64,000 nt of DNA from Mesorhizobium sp. M8A.F.Ca.ET.218.01.1.1 (GCF_004791165.1 NZ_SRUZ01000003.1:868001-932000); one strand, 5' to 3'. Counted from the first letter of the stretch, positions 1-16,718 are shown. The notes: generated by a model from the sequence alone, not told the origin. Made by a program: numbers and translations.

Positions 1-51
1 GGCGCTATAGGCAGACTGCGACAGAATACGGTCTTCGAGAACGGCAACCAT
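1..51 (-). CDS. Partial CDS running off the left edge, divergent from the LysR gene
   Basis: Reading leftward from an ATG at 51-49 there are 17 open codons (MVAVLEDRILSQSAYSA) to the window edge. A purine-rich GAAGGA lies 7 bases upstream of this ATG and fits a ribosome binding site. The gene is head-to-head with the LysR regulator that starts at 171, the usual arrangement of a LysR regulator and its target. Seventeen residues are too few to assign a family. That it is a real gene is inferred from the start signal and the divergent position only. Confidence 0.45.
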   Translation of the reverse strand, partial: MVAVLEDRILSQSAYSA

Positions 52-170
52 GTGTTTTTCCTTCGGTTTTGGGGGCGGAAGCATCCCGCCCGACGCGAGA
101 AAATATGCGCTGCCGGTGCGCCGATGATAATGTCCGCTGTCTTTCAAACCGTTTTGCGCTGGCCGCACAA

Positions 171-1091
171 ATGACCGATCCTCGTTTCGCCGAGCAGATG
201 GCCATTTTTGTCGATGTCGTCCGCGGCGGCAGCTTCTCCAGTGCAGCGCGGCGCCGGGCGGTGACCCCATCCGCCATCATGCGTCAGATCGGAGCCATGG
301 AGGAGAGCCTGGGCGTACCGCTCCTCATCCGCTCCACTCGCGCCTTGGCGCTGACCGATGCCGGTCAAAGGCTGTTCGAGCGCGCGCAGCATCTTCTGGA
401 TGCGCTGGCCGATACACGGGCGGAAATCGCTGCCTTTGATGGCGCAATAGCAGGGGTGGTGCGGATAGCCTGCTTTCCTACATTCGGGAGGCGCTATGTA
501 ATTCCGGCCCTTGGATCGTTGATGGCAGAGCACTCCGCTATCACGGCAGAAATTGATCTCACTGAAAAACTCGCCGATCCTGTTGCGGACCGTTTCGATG
601 CCGTGATCCGCATCGGCGAATTATCCGACAGCAGCTTGATCGCCACCAAACTCGCCGACCAGAAGCGGCTTCTGGTCGCTAGTCCTTCTTATTTGGACAG
701 CAAAGGGACGCCTGCGGACGTGGCCTCGCTCTCAAAACATGCGCTCATCGACAAACTGCATGGCGCTGACCTTCTCGGCTGGAGCGATGTGCTGGGCCGC
801 CCTGCGGGTAGCGATGCGCTGGACAGAGTTGCTTTTCGCTCGGACGATTTCGAGGCCATGCGCTTGGCCACACTCGTAGGCATGGGTATTGGCCTATTGG
901 CGGACTGGGTTGTTGGTCCAGACGTGCGAAGCGGAGCGCTGATCCGCCTTGGCCTTGGCGGCGAGAGTTGGAACAGGCGCCCCACCGGCATTTATCTACT
1001 GCGGGCACTCGCCAAGCCATCCGCAAAACTTGGTGCGTTCATGACAGCATTGCGCAAACAGATCGGGACGCCGCCGACTTGGGAGCAGTAA
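171..1091 (+). CDS. LysR-family transcriptional regulator
   Basis: A 306-residue protein of normal LysR size. Residues about 8-65 form the winged helix-turn-helix (AIFVDVVRGGSFSSAARR, then the recognition helix around TPSAIMRQIGAMEE), followed by the linker helix and a periplasmic-binding-protein-like effector domain (about 90-300). ATG 171 was chosen because the helix-turn-helix begins just after it; an in-frame start at 69 would add 34 residues unlike the family. The subgroup (LTDAGQRLFERAQHLLDALAD, then a VRIACFPTFGRRYV-type strand) resembles the CrgA/DsdC-like rhizobial regulators that often control a divergent transporter or oxidoreductase. The likely target is the gene leaving the left edge. 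The effector cannot be told. Confidence 0.88.
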   Translation: MTDPRFAEQMAIFVDVVRGGSFSSAARRRAVTPSAIMRQIGAMEESLGVPLLIRSTRALALTDAGQRLFERAQHLLDALADTRAEIAAFDGAIAGVVRIACFPTFGRRYVIPALGSLMAEHSAITAEIDLTEKLADPVADRFDAVIRIGELSDSSLIATKLADQKRLLVASPSYLDSKGTPADVASLSKHALIDKLHGADLLGWSDVLGRPAGSDALDRVAFRSDDFEAMRLATLVGMGIGLLADWVVGPDVRSGALIRLGLGGESWNRRPTGIYLLRALAKPSAKLGAFMTALRKQIGTPPTWEQ

Positions 1092-1283
1092 CGCGCCTGT
1101 AGACGCAACACTCTGATTTCAGAACATAGCTTTCGTTCACGTTCCAATCCCGGCCTATCCGGCGAGCGCCATTTGGCAGCCGTTCATGCGGAATTCGCAT
1201 CGGCTTACAGGAGGGCTATAGCGTAGACGTAGCTCTCATCATCATCCGGCGCGGTGCGCCAAGTTCTTCAAATAGTTACCTAG

Positions 1284-1472
1284 GCAACCCTTGTCATTGA
1301 CCAAACGATCTTCACCACGCTGGATGATGTGGTGAAGGCGCTCACATCGGGCATGCCAACGACATTGCCGGACTTTGAGGGCAAGCTGTCGGGAAAGCTT
1401 GCGCCCGCCGTGTCCCTTCTACTTCCCGCCCCACCGATCGTGCCGCCAGGATTTACTGAACGCGCCGCGTAG
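1284..1472 (+). pseudogene. Open stretch without a start codon, possible gene remnant
   Basis: From 1284 to a TAG at 1470-1472 there are 62 open codons, bounded upstream by an in-frame TAG at 1281. It reads TLVIDQTIFTTLDDVVKALT, then SGMPTTLPDFEGKLSGKLAP, then a proline-rich end. No ATG, GTG or TTG with a Shine-Dalgarno sequence lies at its beginning. The residue composition looks protein-like, but I do not recognise a family. The rest of 1092-1570 shows nothing else. It may be the decayed end of a gene or simply chance in GC-rich DNA. Confidence 0.2.
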
Positions 1473-1570
1473 CAGGCATTTGGATTGACGATTTCTTACA
1501 CAAATCTTTGCACATCGAATGCCGATATGTCGTAAATTGCTGGTAAAACAATCGGATGAGTGAAGGCTAT

Positions 1571-1613
1571 TCGGTCTCCAAAACCGCAGGTTCGAGCCCT
1601 GCTGCCCGTGCCA
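1571..1613 (+). pseudogene. Truncated tRNA-Trp (CCA anticodon) remnant, possible attachment site
   Basis: Bases 1572-1586 read CGGTCTCCAAAACCG, the anticodon stem-loop of tRNA-Trp (anticodon CCA). It runs straight into a T-arm, GCAGG-TTCGAGC-CCTGC, then TGCCCGTG and a genomic CCA at 1611-1613. The variable loop is absent: the 3' side of the anticodon stem and the 5' side of the T-stem share bases. No matching acceptor 5' strand lies upstream, although ATTG-CTGGTAAAA-CAAT just before it resembles a D-arm. In many proteobacteria a complete tRNA-Trp sits directly upstream of secE-nusG, which is where this fragment lies. It is therefore read as a broken or displaced copy and not a working tRNA. 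It may be the distal att repeat of an element that integrated in tRNA-Trp (inference). Confidence 0.6.
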
Positions 1614-1971
1614 TTTTCCAAGATGGCATCACAACGATTTTTGCGGGCTGCCTTTGAAAATCGGCGACCCGCTTGCCATATTAGCCCGATTGGGGCATAA
1701 GGGCGCCATAGCCGGGACGGAACGACTGGATGGTTCCGAGGCGGCGTTTGGTCATAAAGCGGACACTTGCCACTTGCGTGGATCAAGAATCGGTTTTATG
1801 TAGATGGAACAGACACGCGACGCGTGAAGCTGGGAAGCCGGCTTTACGCGTCTGATTTGCATGGGCGAAATGATTGCGCTGATTCGGCGCGAGGTTGGGC
1901 TCAGGCGGCACGTCCCGGTCAGCGGGATCATCCAGGGGGCCCGGCCAACGGGTCTTGAAGACAGGCGGCAT
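1614..1971 (+). promoter_or_regulatory. secE upstream region
   Basis: These 358 bases hold no convincing gene: open frames here lack start signals and are not protein-like. A weak sigma-70-like pair (TTGCGT at 1774-1779, 17-base spacer, TATGTA at 1797-1802) could start the secE-nusG transcript. A purine-rich AGGCGG lies just before the secE ATG. Without the usual tuf-tRNA-Trp transcript upstream, secE-nusG needs a promoter of its own here or one reading in from further left. Confidence 0.35.
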
Positions 1972-2175
1972 ATGGCTTCGAAAACCACAAATCCTTTCGT
2001 CTTTCTCCAGCAGGTGCGCGCGGAGACAGCCAAGGTGACTTGGCCGTCGCGTCGCGAGACGATGATCTCGACGGTCATGGTCCTGGCTTTTGCTGTGATC
2101 GCGATGATCTTCTTCTTCACCGCCGATCAGCTCATGGGCCTCGCGGTCGAGCAGATTCTGGGCATTGGACGCTAA
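1972..2175 (+). CDS. secE: Preprotein translocase subunit SecE
   Basis: A 67-residue protein with the short bacterial SecE layout: an amphipathic cytoplasmic stretch (FLQQVRAETAKVTWPSRRET, about residues 11-30) with the family signature KVTWPSR, then one membrane helix (about 33-57, MVLAFAVIAMIFFF core). SecE clamps SecY and is essential for the SecYEG channel in the inner membrane. ATG 1972 gives the conserved MASKTTNPFVF start; the frame is open further upstream but not conserved. nusG follows 28 bases downstream, the near-universal secE-nusG pair. The partner secY lies at 30985. Confidence 0.96.
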   Translation: MASKTTNPFVFLQQVRAETAKVTWPSRRETMISTVMVLAFAVIAMIFFFTADQLMGLAVEQILGIGR

Positions 2176-2203
2176 GTCCGGCGATTACGGAGAAGTCGTA
2201 AAA

Positions 2204-2731
2204 ATGGCTACGCGCTGGTACATCGTCCACGCCTATTCGAACTTCGAGAAGAAGGTCGCCGAGGACATCGAGAACAAGGCCAAGCAGAAGGGCCTGTCTG
2301 CCGATATCGAGCAGATCGTGGTGCCGACCGAGAAGGTCGTCGAGGTTCGTCGCGGCCGCAAGGTCGACGCCGAGCGCAAGTTCTTCCCGGGCTATGTGCT
2401 CCTGAAGGCCAACCTGACCGACGCCGTGTTCTCGCTGGTCAAGAACACGCCGAAGGTCACCGGGTTCCTCGGGGACTCCAAGCCGGTGCCGATCACCGAG
2501 GCGGAAGCGCAGCGCATCCTGAACCAGGTGCAGGAAGGCGTCGAGCGGCCGAAGCCCTCGGTCACCTTCGAGATCGGCGAGGCGATCCGCGTTTCGGATG
2601 GTCCCTTCGCGTCGTTCAACGGTTTCGTCCAGGAAGTGGACGAGGAGCGGGCACGGCTCAAGGTGGAAGTTTCGATCTTCGGGCGCGCCGTGCCTGTCGA
2701 TCTGGAATTCGGACAGGTCGAAAAGGGCTGA
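2204..2731 (+). CDS. nusG: Transcription termination/antitermination factor NusG
   Basis: A 175-residue NusG. The NGN domain (about 1-115; RWYIVHAYSNFEKKVAEDI at the start, FFPGYVLLK in the middle) binds the RNA polymerase clamp. The C-terminal KOW domain (about 122-175; IRVSDGPFASFNGFVQEVDE) contacts Rho or S10 and so couples transcription with termination or translation. ATG 2204 gives the normal MATRWYIVH N-terminus; the frame is open further upstream into secE but that is not conserved. The gene follows secE and precedes rplK, the standard order. No oddities. Confidence 0.97.
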   Translation: MATRWYIVHAYSNFEKKVAEDIENKAKQKGLSADIEQIVVPTEKVVEVRRGRKVDAERKFFPGYVLLKANLTDAVFSLVKNTPKVTGFLGDSKPVPITEAEAQRILNQVQEGVERPKPSVTFEIGEAIRVSDGPFASFNGFVQEVDEERARLKVEVSIFGRAVPVDLEFGQVEKG

Positions 2732-2903
2732 TCCGAAATCCCTGGCGTCGGTTCGGCGGTCAGGGGAGGCGGCGCGGAAGCGCGTGGCCTGAGAACGGTG
2801 GGAGGCGAAGGCGGCTTTAGCCGGCCGCAAGAACCGCACCACCAGACTGCAACCGCCGGTGTTTCCCATAGTGGGGCCGGCATAGACTAAGGCAGGAAAA
2901 GAG

Positions 2904-3332
2904 ATGGCTAAGAAAATTGCAGGCCAGCTCAAGCTCCAGGTCTCCGCGGGATCGGCTACGCCGTCGCCCCCGATCGGCCCGGCGCTTGGTCAGCGCGGCA
3001 TCAACATCATGGAGTTCTGCAAGGCGTTCAACGCGCAGACCCAGGAAATGGAAAAGGGATCGCCGGTTCCGGTCGTCATCACCTATTACCAGGACAAGTC
3101 GTTCACCTTCGTCATGAAGACGCCGCCGGTGAGCTACTTCCTGAAGAAGGCCGCGAACCTGAAGTCGGGCTCGAAGGAGCCGGGCAAGGTCAAGGCTGGC
3201 ACCGTTTCGCGCGACAAGGTTCGCGAAATCGCGACCGCCAAGATGAAGGATCTGAACGCGAACGACGTCGAAGCGGCCATGCGTATGGTCGAGGGCTCCG
3301 CCCGCTCGATGGGTCTGGAAGTGGTGGGCTGA
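2904..3332 (+). CDS. rplK: 50S ribosomal protein L11
   Basis: A 142-residue L11 of normal length. The N-terminal domain carries the proline-rich [18 protein letters not shown] segment (about residues 21-38) that forms the thiostrepton-binding and factor-interacting surface. The C-terminal domain (about 75-142) binds the 23S rRNA GTPase-associated region. It also mediates the stringent response through RelA. An AAAAGAG Shine-Dalgarno precedes ATG 2904. rplA follows after 4 bases, so the two are translationally coupled. L1 is expected to repress this pair by binding a 23S-like hairpin in the 170-base leader between nusG and rplK. Confidence 0.98.
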   Translation: MAKKIAGQLKLQVSAGSATPSPPIGPALGQRGINIMEFCKAFNAQTQEMEKGSPVPVVITYYQDKSFTFVMKTPPVSYFLKKAANLKSGSKEPGKVKAGTVSRDKVREIATAKMKDLNANDVEAAMRMVEGSARSMGLEVVG

Positions 3333-3336
3333 GATC

Positions 3337-4035
<699 letters not shown>

Positions 4036-4447
4036 TTAGACCATTTGGATCGGCCTCGCGAAGGCTGATCCGTGACTGAATTCCGGGCCTTGGATTTATC
4101 CTGGGCCCGGTACCGGAAGCCGGAAGGCTTCCGGACATCCTGTCCGAGATTGCGGGCGGCCCGAGTCTTGATTCAAGAGGAGGGCCTTAATTCATGTGGG
4201 CCTGCATGAGACGGGTGAAAACCGGACAACGGAGCGACAAGCTCCAATGAAAGGTTCGAACCGTGTTTGCCTTTTGTCTGCGCATCGCCGGCTTGACCGT
4301 CGATGTGGCGAAAGGGGGCAGGATCCTCGAGCGTCGTTCGGGAGATCCGTTACTGGATGGCCCGGCCGGCAAAAAGGCAACCCGACGCCTGTCCTCGCAA
4401 ATGGGAATGTTCCCATTGACGGGGCAGGGGTCAACTGGAGATAGGCA
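4036..4447 (+). promoter_or_regulatory. Structured rplJL leader (L10-leader-like region)
   Basis: A 412-base gap holds no gene but contains strong inverted repeats: GGATCGGCC...GGCTGATCC near 4050-4074; CCGGGCC/GGCCCGG (4083-4089 with 4104-4110); a perfect CCGGAAGCC-ggaa-GGCTTCCGG (4113-4134); and next to the rplJ start a nested stem, CCTGTCC/GGGGCAGG around AATGGGAA/TTCCCATT (4388-4428). In many bacteria this gap carries an L10 leader, where the L10(L12)4 complex binds a kink-turn and represses rplJL. The position fits. I could not confirm the kink-turn by eye, and a promoter for rplJ may also lie here. Confidence 0.55.
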
Positions 4448-4966
4448 GTGGACAGAGCGGAAAAACGCGAACTCGTCACGGGCCTGAATGATGCGTTTTC
4501 GGGCGCAGGTTCAGTCGTCGTGGCCCACTATGCCGGTATCACCGTCGCGCAAATGAACGACCTTCGGTCGAAAATGCGCGCCGCCGGTGGCACCGTTAAA
4601 GTCGCGAAGAACCGTCTCGCCAAAATCGCTCTTCAGGGCACGGACTCCGCATCGATCATCGACCTGTTCAAGGGACAGACGCTGATCGCCTATTCGGAGG
4701 ATCCGATTGCGGCGCCGAAGGTCGCGTCCGATTTCGCCAAGGGGAATGACAAGCTCGTCATTCTCGGCGGCGCAATGGGCACCACCTCGCTCAACGCCGA
4801 CGGTGTGAAGGCACTCGCCACACTTCCGTCGCTCGATGAGCTGCGCGCCAGGCTGGTTGGCATGATCGCCACGCCGGCAACCCGGATCGCCCAGATCGTC
4901 AATGCGCCAGCGGCCTCGGTCGCGCGCGTCATCGGCGCTTACGCCCGGAAGGACGAGGCGGCATGA
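4448..4966 (+). CDS. rplJ: 50S ribosomal protein L10
   Basis: A 172-residue L10 (P0). The N-terminal domain (1 to about 125; [33 protein letters not shown]) binds the 23S rRNA stalk base. The C-terminal helix (about 140-172) is the docking site for L7/L12 dimers. Translation begins at a GTG (4448-4450) after GGAG, giving [10 protein letters not shown], the normal alphaproteobacterial N-terminus; no ATG fits. A weak GTG start is consistent with a gene held under leader control by its own product. rplL follows after 54 bases. Confidence 0.97.
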   Translation: MDRAEKRELVTGLNDAFSGAGSVVVAHYAGITVAQMNDLRSKMRAAGGTVKVAKNRLAKIALQGTDSASIIDLFKGQTLIAYSEDPIAAPKVASDFAKGNDKLVILGGAMGTTSLNADGVKALATLPSLDELRARLVGMIATPATRIAQIVNAPAASVARVIGAYARKDEAA

Positions 4967-5020
4967 GGCCGTTCCTCGCTATCAAAAACACACGTTCGAA
5001 CCTAACGAAGGAATACAACA

Positions 5021-5398
5021 ATGGCTGATCTCGCAAAGATCGTAGACGACCTTTCGAAGCTGACCGTCCTCGAGGCGGCTGAGCTGTCGAAGCTTCTGGA
5101 AGAAAAGTGGGGCGTTTCGGCTGCTGCTCCGGTCGCGGTTGCCGCTGCTGGCGGCGCTGCCGCTGCTGCTGCCCCTGTCGAGGAAAAGACGGAATTCGAC
5201 GTCGTCCTCACCGACGCCGGCGCTCAGAAGATCAACGTCATCAAGGAAGTCCGCGCCATCACCGGTCTTGGCCTCAAGGAAGCCAAGGACCTGGTCGAAG
5301 CGGCTCCGAAGCCGGTCAAGGAAGGCGTTTCCAAGGCCGACGCCGACAAGTTCAAGGCGCAGCTGGAAGCAGCCGGCGCCAAGGTCGACCTGAAGTAA
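5021..5398 (+). CDS. rplL: 50S ribosomal protein L7/L12
   Basis: A 125-residue L7/L12. Residues 1-35 form the dimerisation domain. About 36-56 is an alanine/glycine-rich flexible hinge ([20 protein letters not shown]). Residues 57-125 are the factor-binding domain with [18 protein letters not shown], which contacts EF-Tu, EF-G and IF2. It is the only multi-copy ribosomal protein, so its stronger AAGGA ribosome binding site compared with rplJ makes sense. It is cotranscribed with rplJ; the rpoBC genes follow an attenuator-like region. Confidence 0.98.
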   Translation: MADLAKIVDDLSKLTVLEAAELSKLLEEKWGVSAAAPVAVAAAGGAAAAAAPVEEKTEFDVVLTDAGAQKINVIKEVRAITGLGLKEAKDLVEAAPKPVKEGVSKADADKFKAQLEAAGAKVDLK

Positions 5399-5663
5399 GC
5401 GTAAAAGCGGCGGGCGGCCTCGCGCCGTCCGCCACTCCCTTGGGTGACCAGGGAGGCTGCGTGACGCGAGATGTACGAAAACCTCTTTCCTGAGGGCCGT
5501 AAACCGGCCTTCAGGAAACGGGTTTTCTCCCGTTTTAGCCGGTAGCCGCCAAGTGATTGGAAAAGGCGGCCGGAGAACAGACAGAGAGCCGCCGGCCAGG
5601 TGGCTCAGTATGCAAGACGAGCCGCGGCGAGGTTCGTCCCGAGTTTAGAGCTAAGGAGCGACG
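5399..5663 (+). terminator. rplL-rpoB attenuator region with stacked hairpins
   Basis: Between rplL and rpoB lie four inverted repeats in order: GGCGGGCGGC/GCCGTCCGCC (5409-5433); CTCCCT/AGGGAG (about 5435-5456); a near-perfect 14-bp stem TTTCCTGAGGGCCG/CGGCCTTCAGGAAA (5486-5518); and CGGG/CCCG followed by TTTT (5519-5536). In Escherichia coli the equivalent gap holds a partial terminator and an RNase III site that set the excess of ribosomal protein over polymerase subunits. A similar role is inferred here. No gene is present. Confidence 0.6.
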
Positions 5664-9800
<4,137 letters not shown>

Positions 9801-9806
9801 ACAAGA

Positions 9807-9841
9807 CATCCGGTCGCGAGAGAGGCTCCCGCGACCGGATG
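9807..9841 (+). promoter_or_regulatory. 12-bp inverted repeat between rpoB and rpoC
   Basis: CATCCGGTCGCG (9807-9818) and CGCGACCGGATG (9830-9841) are perfect complements around an 11-base loop. There is no T-tract, so it is unlikely to terminate transcription. It more likely stabilises or marks a processing site in the rpoBC mRNA (inference). Confidence 0.45.
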
Positions 9842-9936
9842 CTTCGATTTCTTCGGCCGGTGGGCCGACCACTCAGCGGGCGTTTGGCCCGCGTTAGATG
9901 CAAGGGGTTTTCGAGGACCCCGAAAAGGAGAACGGC

Positions 9937-14133
<4,197 letters not shown>

Positions 14134-14164
14134 GCGCGACGGCAAGAAATCTCAGGCAACAGAA

Positions 14165-14192
14165 GCCGTCGGGGCAACCCGGCGGCTTTTTC
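14165..14192 (+). terminator. Intrinsic terminator after rpoC
   Basis: GCCGTCGGG-GCAA-CCCGGCGGC followed by TTTTTCG, 32 bases after the rpoC stop. Stem, tetraloop and T-tract fit a Rho-independent terminator that closes the secE-to-rpoC transcription unit. Confidence 0.8.
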
Positions 14193-14216
14193 GTTTCAAC
14201 GATCGGAGGAAAGCAG

Positions 14217-14882
14217 ATGAGCACGAAGACCTGGACGGCTGTCGACGACTACATCGTCTCCTCGCTCTTCGAGGCGGATCCCGTTCTCGACGCGGTTCTG
14301 GCGGCCAACCGCGACAATGGCCTGCCGGCGATCGATGTCTCGGCGGCGCAAGGAAAACTGCTCTCGCTGCTGGCGCGCATCGGCGGCGCGAAAAAGGCGC
14401 TCGAGATCGGCACGCTGGGCGGCTATTCGACCATCTGGATGGCGCGGGGACTGCCCGCCGACGGCAAAGTCGTGACGCTCGAACTCGATCCGCATCATGC
14501 CAAGGTCGCACGCTCGAATTTCGAGCGGGCAGGGGTAGCGGACCGGGTGGAACTGCGCGTCGGTCCGGCGCTCCAGTCGCTTGCCGCACTCGGCAATGAG
14601 AATGCCGGCCCGTTCGATCTGATCTTCATTGATGCCGACAAGCCGAACAACCCGAACTATCTGTCCTGGGCCTTGCGGCTGTCACGCTCCGGGACGGTCA
14701 TCGTCTGCGACAACGTCATCCGTGACGGCGCCGTGCTGGATGAGGATGGCCGCGATGCCAATGTCGAAGGCGCCCGCGCGGCGTTTTCCTTCATCGGCGG
14801 CGAAAAACGGCTGGACGGCACAGCCATCCAGACCGGGGGCGCCAAGGGCTATGACGGCTTTGCCATCGCGATTGTCGACTGA
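14217..14882 (+). CDS. Class I SAM-dependent O-methyltransferase
   Basis: A 221-residue enzyme of the caffeoyl-CoA/catechol O-methyltransferase family (methyltransferase family 3). The SAM-binding glycine motif is LEIGTLGGYSTIWMARGL (about residues 62-79). A carboxylate follows at VTLELDPHHAKVA, and the metal and catalytic region is DLIFIDADKPNN. These cation-dependent enzymes methylate hydroxyls of small phenolic acceptors; the substrate here is unknown. A GGAGGAAAG ribosome binding site precedes ATG 14217. It lies just after the rpoC terminator and converges with the next gene, so it is an insertion in the rpoC-rpsL interval and not part of the transcription machinery. Confidence 0.9.
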   Translation: MSTKTWTAVDDYIVSSLFEADPVLDAVLAANRDNGLPAIDVSAAQGKLLSLLARIGGAKKALEIGTLGGYSTIWMARGLPADGKVVTLELDPHHAKVARSNFERAGVADRVELRVGPALQSLAALGNENAGPFDLIFIDADKPNNPNYLSWALRLSRSGTVIVCDNVIRDGAVLDEDGRDANVEGARAAFSFIGGEKRLDGTAIQTGGAKGYDGFAIAIVD

Positions 14883-14905
14883 CGTCAGGGCGCACCTGGC
14901 GATCT

Positions 14906-15841
14906 TCAGTCGAAAAACGCCTCGACCACATTGCGCTTGCCGAGCATGAAGGCGTCGGCGACGTGCTGCAGCGGTGCAAGGTCCACATCGGATACGCCGG
15001 CATGCACAATCTCGGCAAATCGCCGGTAGAGCATCGGATATTCCGCTTCCGGTTCCTCATGGACGACACGGCCGTCGACGGCGAGCTTCGAGCCGCCACC
15101 CGAGAGCACCATCTGCCCGGCATCCGTGTCGGCCAAAATGTCCCAGCTCTGCGGTCCGGTCTGCAACCAGTCGAGATCCATGGTCACATCGGATCCGTTC
15201 GCCGCGTGGAACGCGACCTGGGCCGCGATCGGTGCGTCGCGATTCTCCGGAAAATCGAGTACGGCCGAAGTGATGTACATGGCCGGCAGGATATAGGTTG
15301 CAATCGACAGCGCGTTGATGCCGGGATCGAAGACGCCGAAGCCGCCAGGCTGCCAGATCCAGTCCTGGTTCGGATGCCAGCGGCGCACATCTTCCTTCCA
15401 GACGATCGCCGCCGATTTGATTTTGGTCGAAGCCAGGAATGTCCGTGCCGCTTCGACAGCCGGCGCGTAGCGCGAGTGCCAGCTTGCGAACAAGGAGACG
15501 CCTTGTTTCGCCGCGAACGCCTTCAGGTCCTCGACTTCGCTGACCGTGGCACCCGGCGGTTTTTCCAGGAAGACGTGCTTCCCGGCCTCGAGCGCCTTGC
15601 GCGCGGCGTCATAGCGGAACTGCGGCGGCATGCACAGCGACACCGCGTCGAGTTCGGCAACCGCGCCAAGCATCGTCTCTATATCGGGGAAATTCGCGAT
15701 GCCGTCGACCTTGCCGTGCCGGCTGGCCGCTGCGATCAGCTGGTAGTCTCGATCCTTGGCCAGTGCCGGAAGGTGCTGGTCGCGGACGATCTTGCCGACA
15801 CCGACAATGCCGATTCTTATGGGCGAGATGGATGAGGACAT
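14906..15841 (-). CDS. Aldose 1-dehydrogenase, Gfo/Idh/MocA family (L-arabinose/D-galactose type)
   Basis: A 311-residue NAD(P)-dependent oxidoreductase. The N-terminal Rossmann fold starts IGIVGVGKIVRDQHLPAL, the family Lys/Pro motif is EKPPGATVSEVE, and the C-terminal sheet domain carries WKEDVRRWHPNQDWIW then GGFGVFDPGINALSI. The last two blocks closely resemble the L-arabinose 1-dehydrogenase of Azospirillum and related galactose dehydrogenases as I remember them. Those enzymes oxidise the pyranose at C1 to the lactone in a non-phosphorylating pathway. Which sugar is used here is not visible. It is transcribed leftward, convergent with the methyltransferase. No other sugar-pathway gene is adjacent. 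Confidence 0.82.
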   Translation of the reverse strand: MSSSISPIRIGIVGVGKIVRDQHLPALAKDRDYQLIAAASRHGKVDGIANFPDIETMLGAVAELDAVSLCMPPQFRYDAARKALEAGKHVFLEKPPGATVSEVEDLKAFAAKQGVSLFASWHSRYAPAVEAARTFLASTKIKSAAIVWKEDVRRWHPNQDWIWQPGGFGVFDPGINALSIATYILPAMYITSAVLDFPENRDAPIAAQVAFHAANGSDVTMDLDWLQTGPQSWDILADTDAGQMVLSGGGSKLAVDGRVVHEEPEAEYPMLYRRFAEIVHAGVSDVDLAPLQHVADAFMLGKRNVVEAFFD

Positions 15842-15972
15842 GAGGCTCCGCCGGGTTGGGACGTCTGCGCGTCTCTTAGCAGATCGGCCATGACGGGCAA
15901 GCGTCGGCCATGCCAGCTATTCGAACGAATCGGCATCATGACGCTGGGCAGGCGAGGGGCGCCACGCTGCGA

Positions 15973-16293
15973 TCAGATCGGCACGTCGAAGGTCACGATC
16001 GACACTTCGCCTTCAAGCGCGCCCTGGAAGGCCGAAAGATGCGGCTCATCGTCGGGCTCGCCCTCCATGTCGCCGATCTGGTCGAGTTCGGCCTCGGCGT
16101 AGCCTTCGGCAGCCAGCGATTCGAGCGCACGGCGCACCGCCGAATCGTCATCGGGCGCCACCAGCATGACATGCACGCCTTCCGGCTTGCCGCCTTTCTT
16201 CTTCCACACCCGGCCGGTGATGATGGTGACCGGGCGTTCTTCATTGTCGTTCACGGGCCGATTCCTTCGCGGCGAGGGATTGTCAGTGTTCAT
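15973..16293 (-). CDS. Small conserved-looking protein of unknown function
   Basis: A 106-residue acidic protein starting MNTDNPSPRRNRPVNDNEER at ATG 16293, with AAAAGG upstream as ribosome binding site. Residues 22-45 (VTIITGRVWKKKGGKPEGVHV) look like a beta-rich core. They are followed by a helical AVRRALESLAAEGYAEAELD segment, then an acidic stretch (DMEGEPDDEPHLSAF) and a hydrophobic end. No signal peptide, membrane helix or cysteines. I do not recognise a named family. It lies 131 bases upstream of the aldose dehydrogenase on the same strand and is divergent from the rpsL leader. The frame is open further upstream, but that part is not protein-like. Confidence 0.75.
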   Translation of the reverse strand: MNTDNPSPRRNRPVNDNEERPVTIITGRVWKKKGGKPEGVHVMLVAPDDDSAVRRALESLAAEGYAEAELDQIGDMEGEPDDEPHLSAFQGALEGEVSIVTFDVPI

Positions 16294-16718
16294 GCGGCCT
16301 TTTCGCATGAAGCAAGGCCCCGCAACAGCCAAAACTCGGTCACTTTCTTCCTCGCCCTTGCCAAACGGCGAAAGAAAATTACATGCGGTTTTCGCATGGC
16401 TGCCAAGCCCCGGCTTCAATGCAATATTTGCCGCTGCGGGGTTGACGGTTCGCGGGCTTACGAGTAGAAGCCGCCCAGTCAGAACCGATGTGAGGCTCTC
16501 CCTTCCGAAGCGACACGCTTTGGAGTTTGCCTCAAACAGGGTTCGTTTTACGAGCGAAAAGACATTTCCGGCGTGCACGAAGCGGCTTCCGCTTCCTCTG
16601 CGATTTGTTCGGGCAAGACCGCGAGGCGCGGTTTGTGGCCCGAATTTGCGTATGGAAATGACGCTTTGAGCGAGCCTTGACCGGCACGAGACACGGAATT
16701 GAGAGACAAGAGGGTTTA
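16294..16718 (+). promoter_or_regulatory. Promoter and leader of the str operon
   Basis: No gene fits in these 425 bases. A sigma-70-like promoter is visible: TTGACG at 16442-16447, a 17-base spacer, and TAGAAG at 16465-16470, leaving a leader of about 240 bases before rpsL. The leader has inverted repeats GAAGCGG/CCGCTTC (near 16579-16596) and ACCGCG/CGCGGT (16618-16632). This is the expected start of the rpsL-rpsG-fusA-tuf transcript and, given the short gaps downstream, possibly of the whole S10-spc-alpha run. Confidence 0.5.

Noticed and set aside
1540..1613. Complete tRNA-Trp
   Set aside because: No variable loop, no acceptor 5' strand matching TGCCCGT, and extra bases between the D-arm-like hairpin and the anticodon arm. 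It cannot fold as a normal tRNA.
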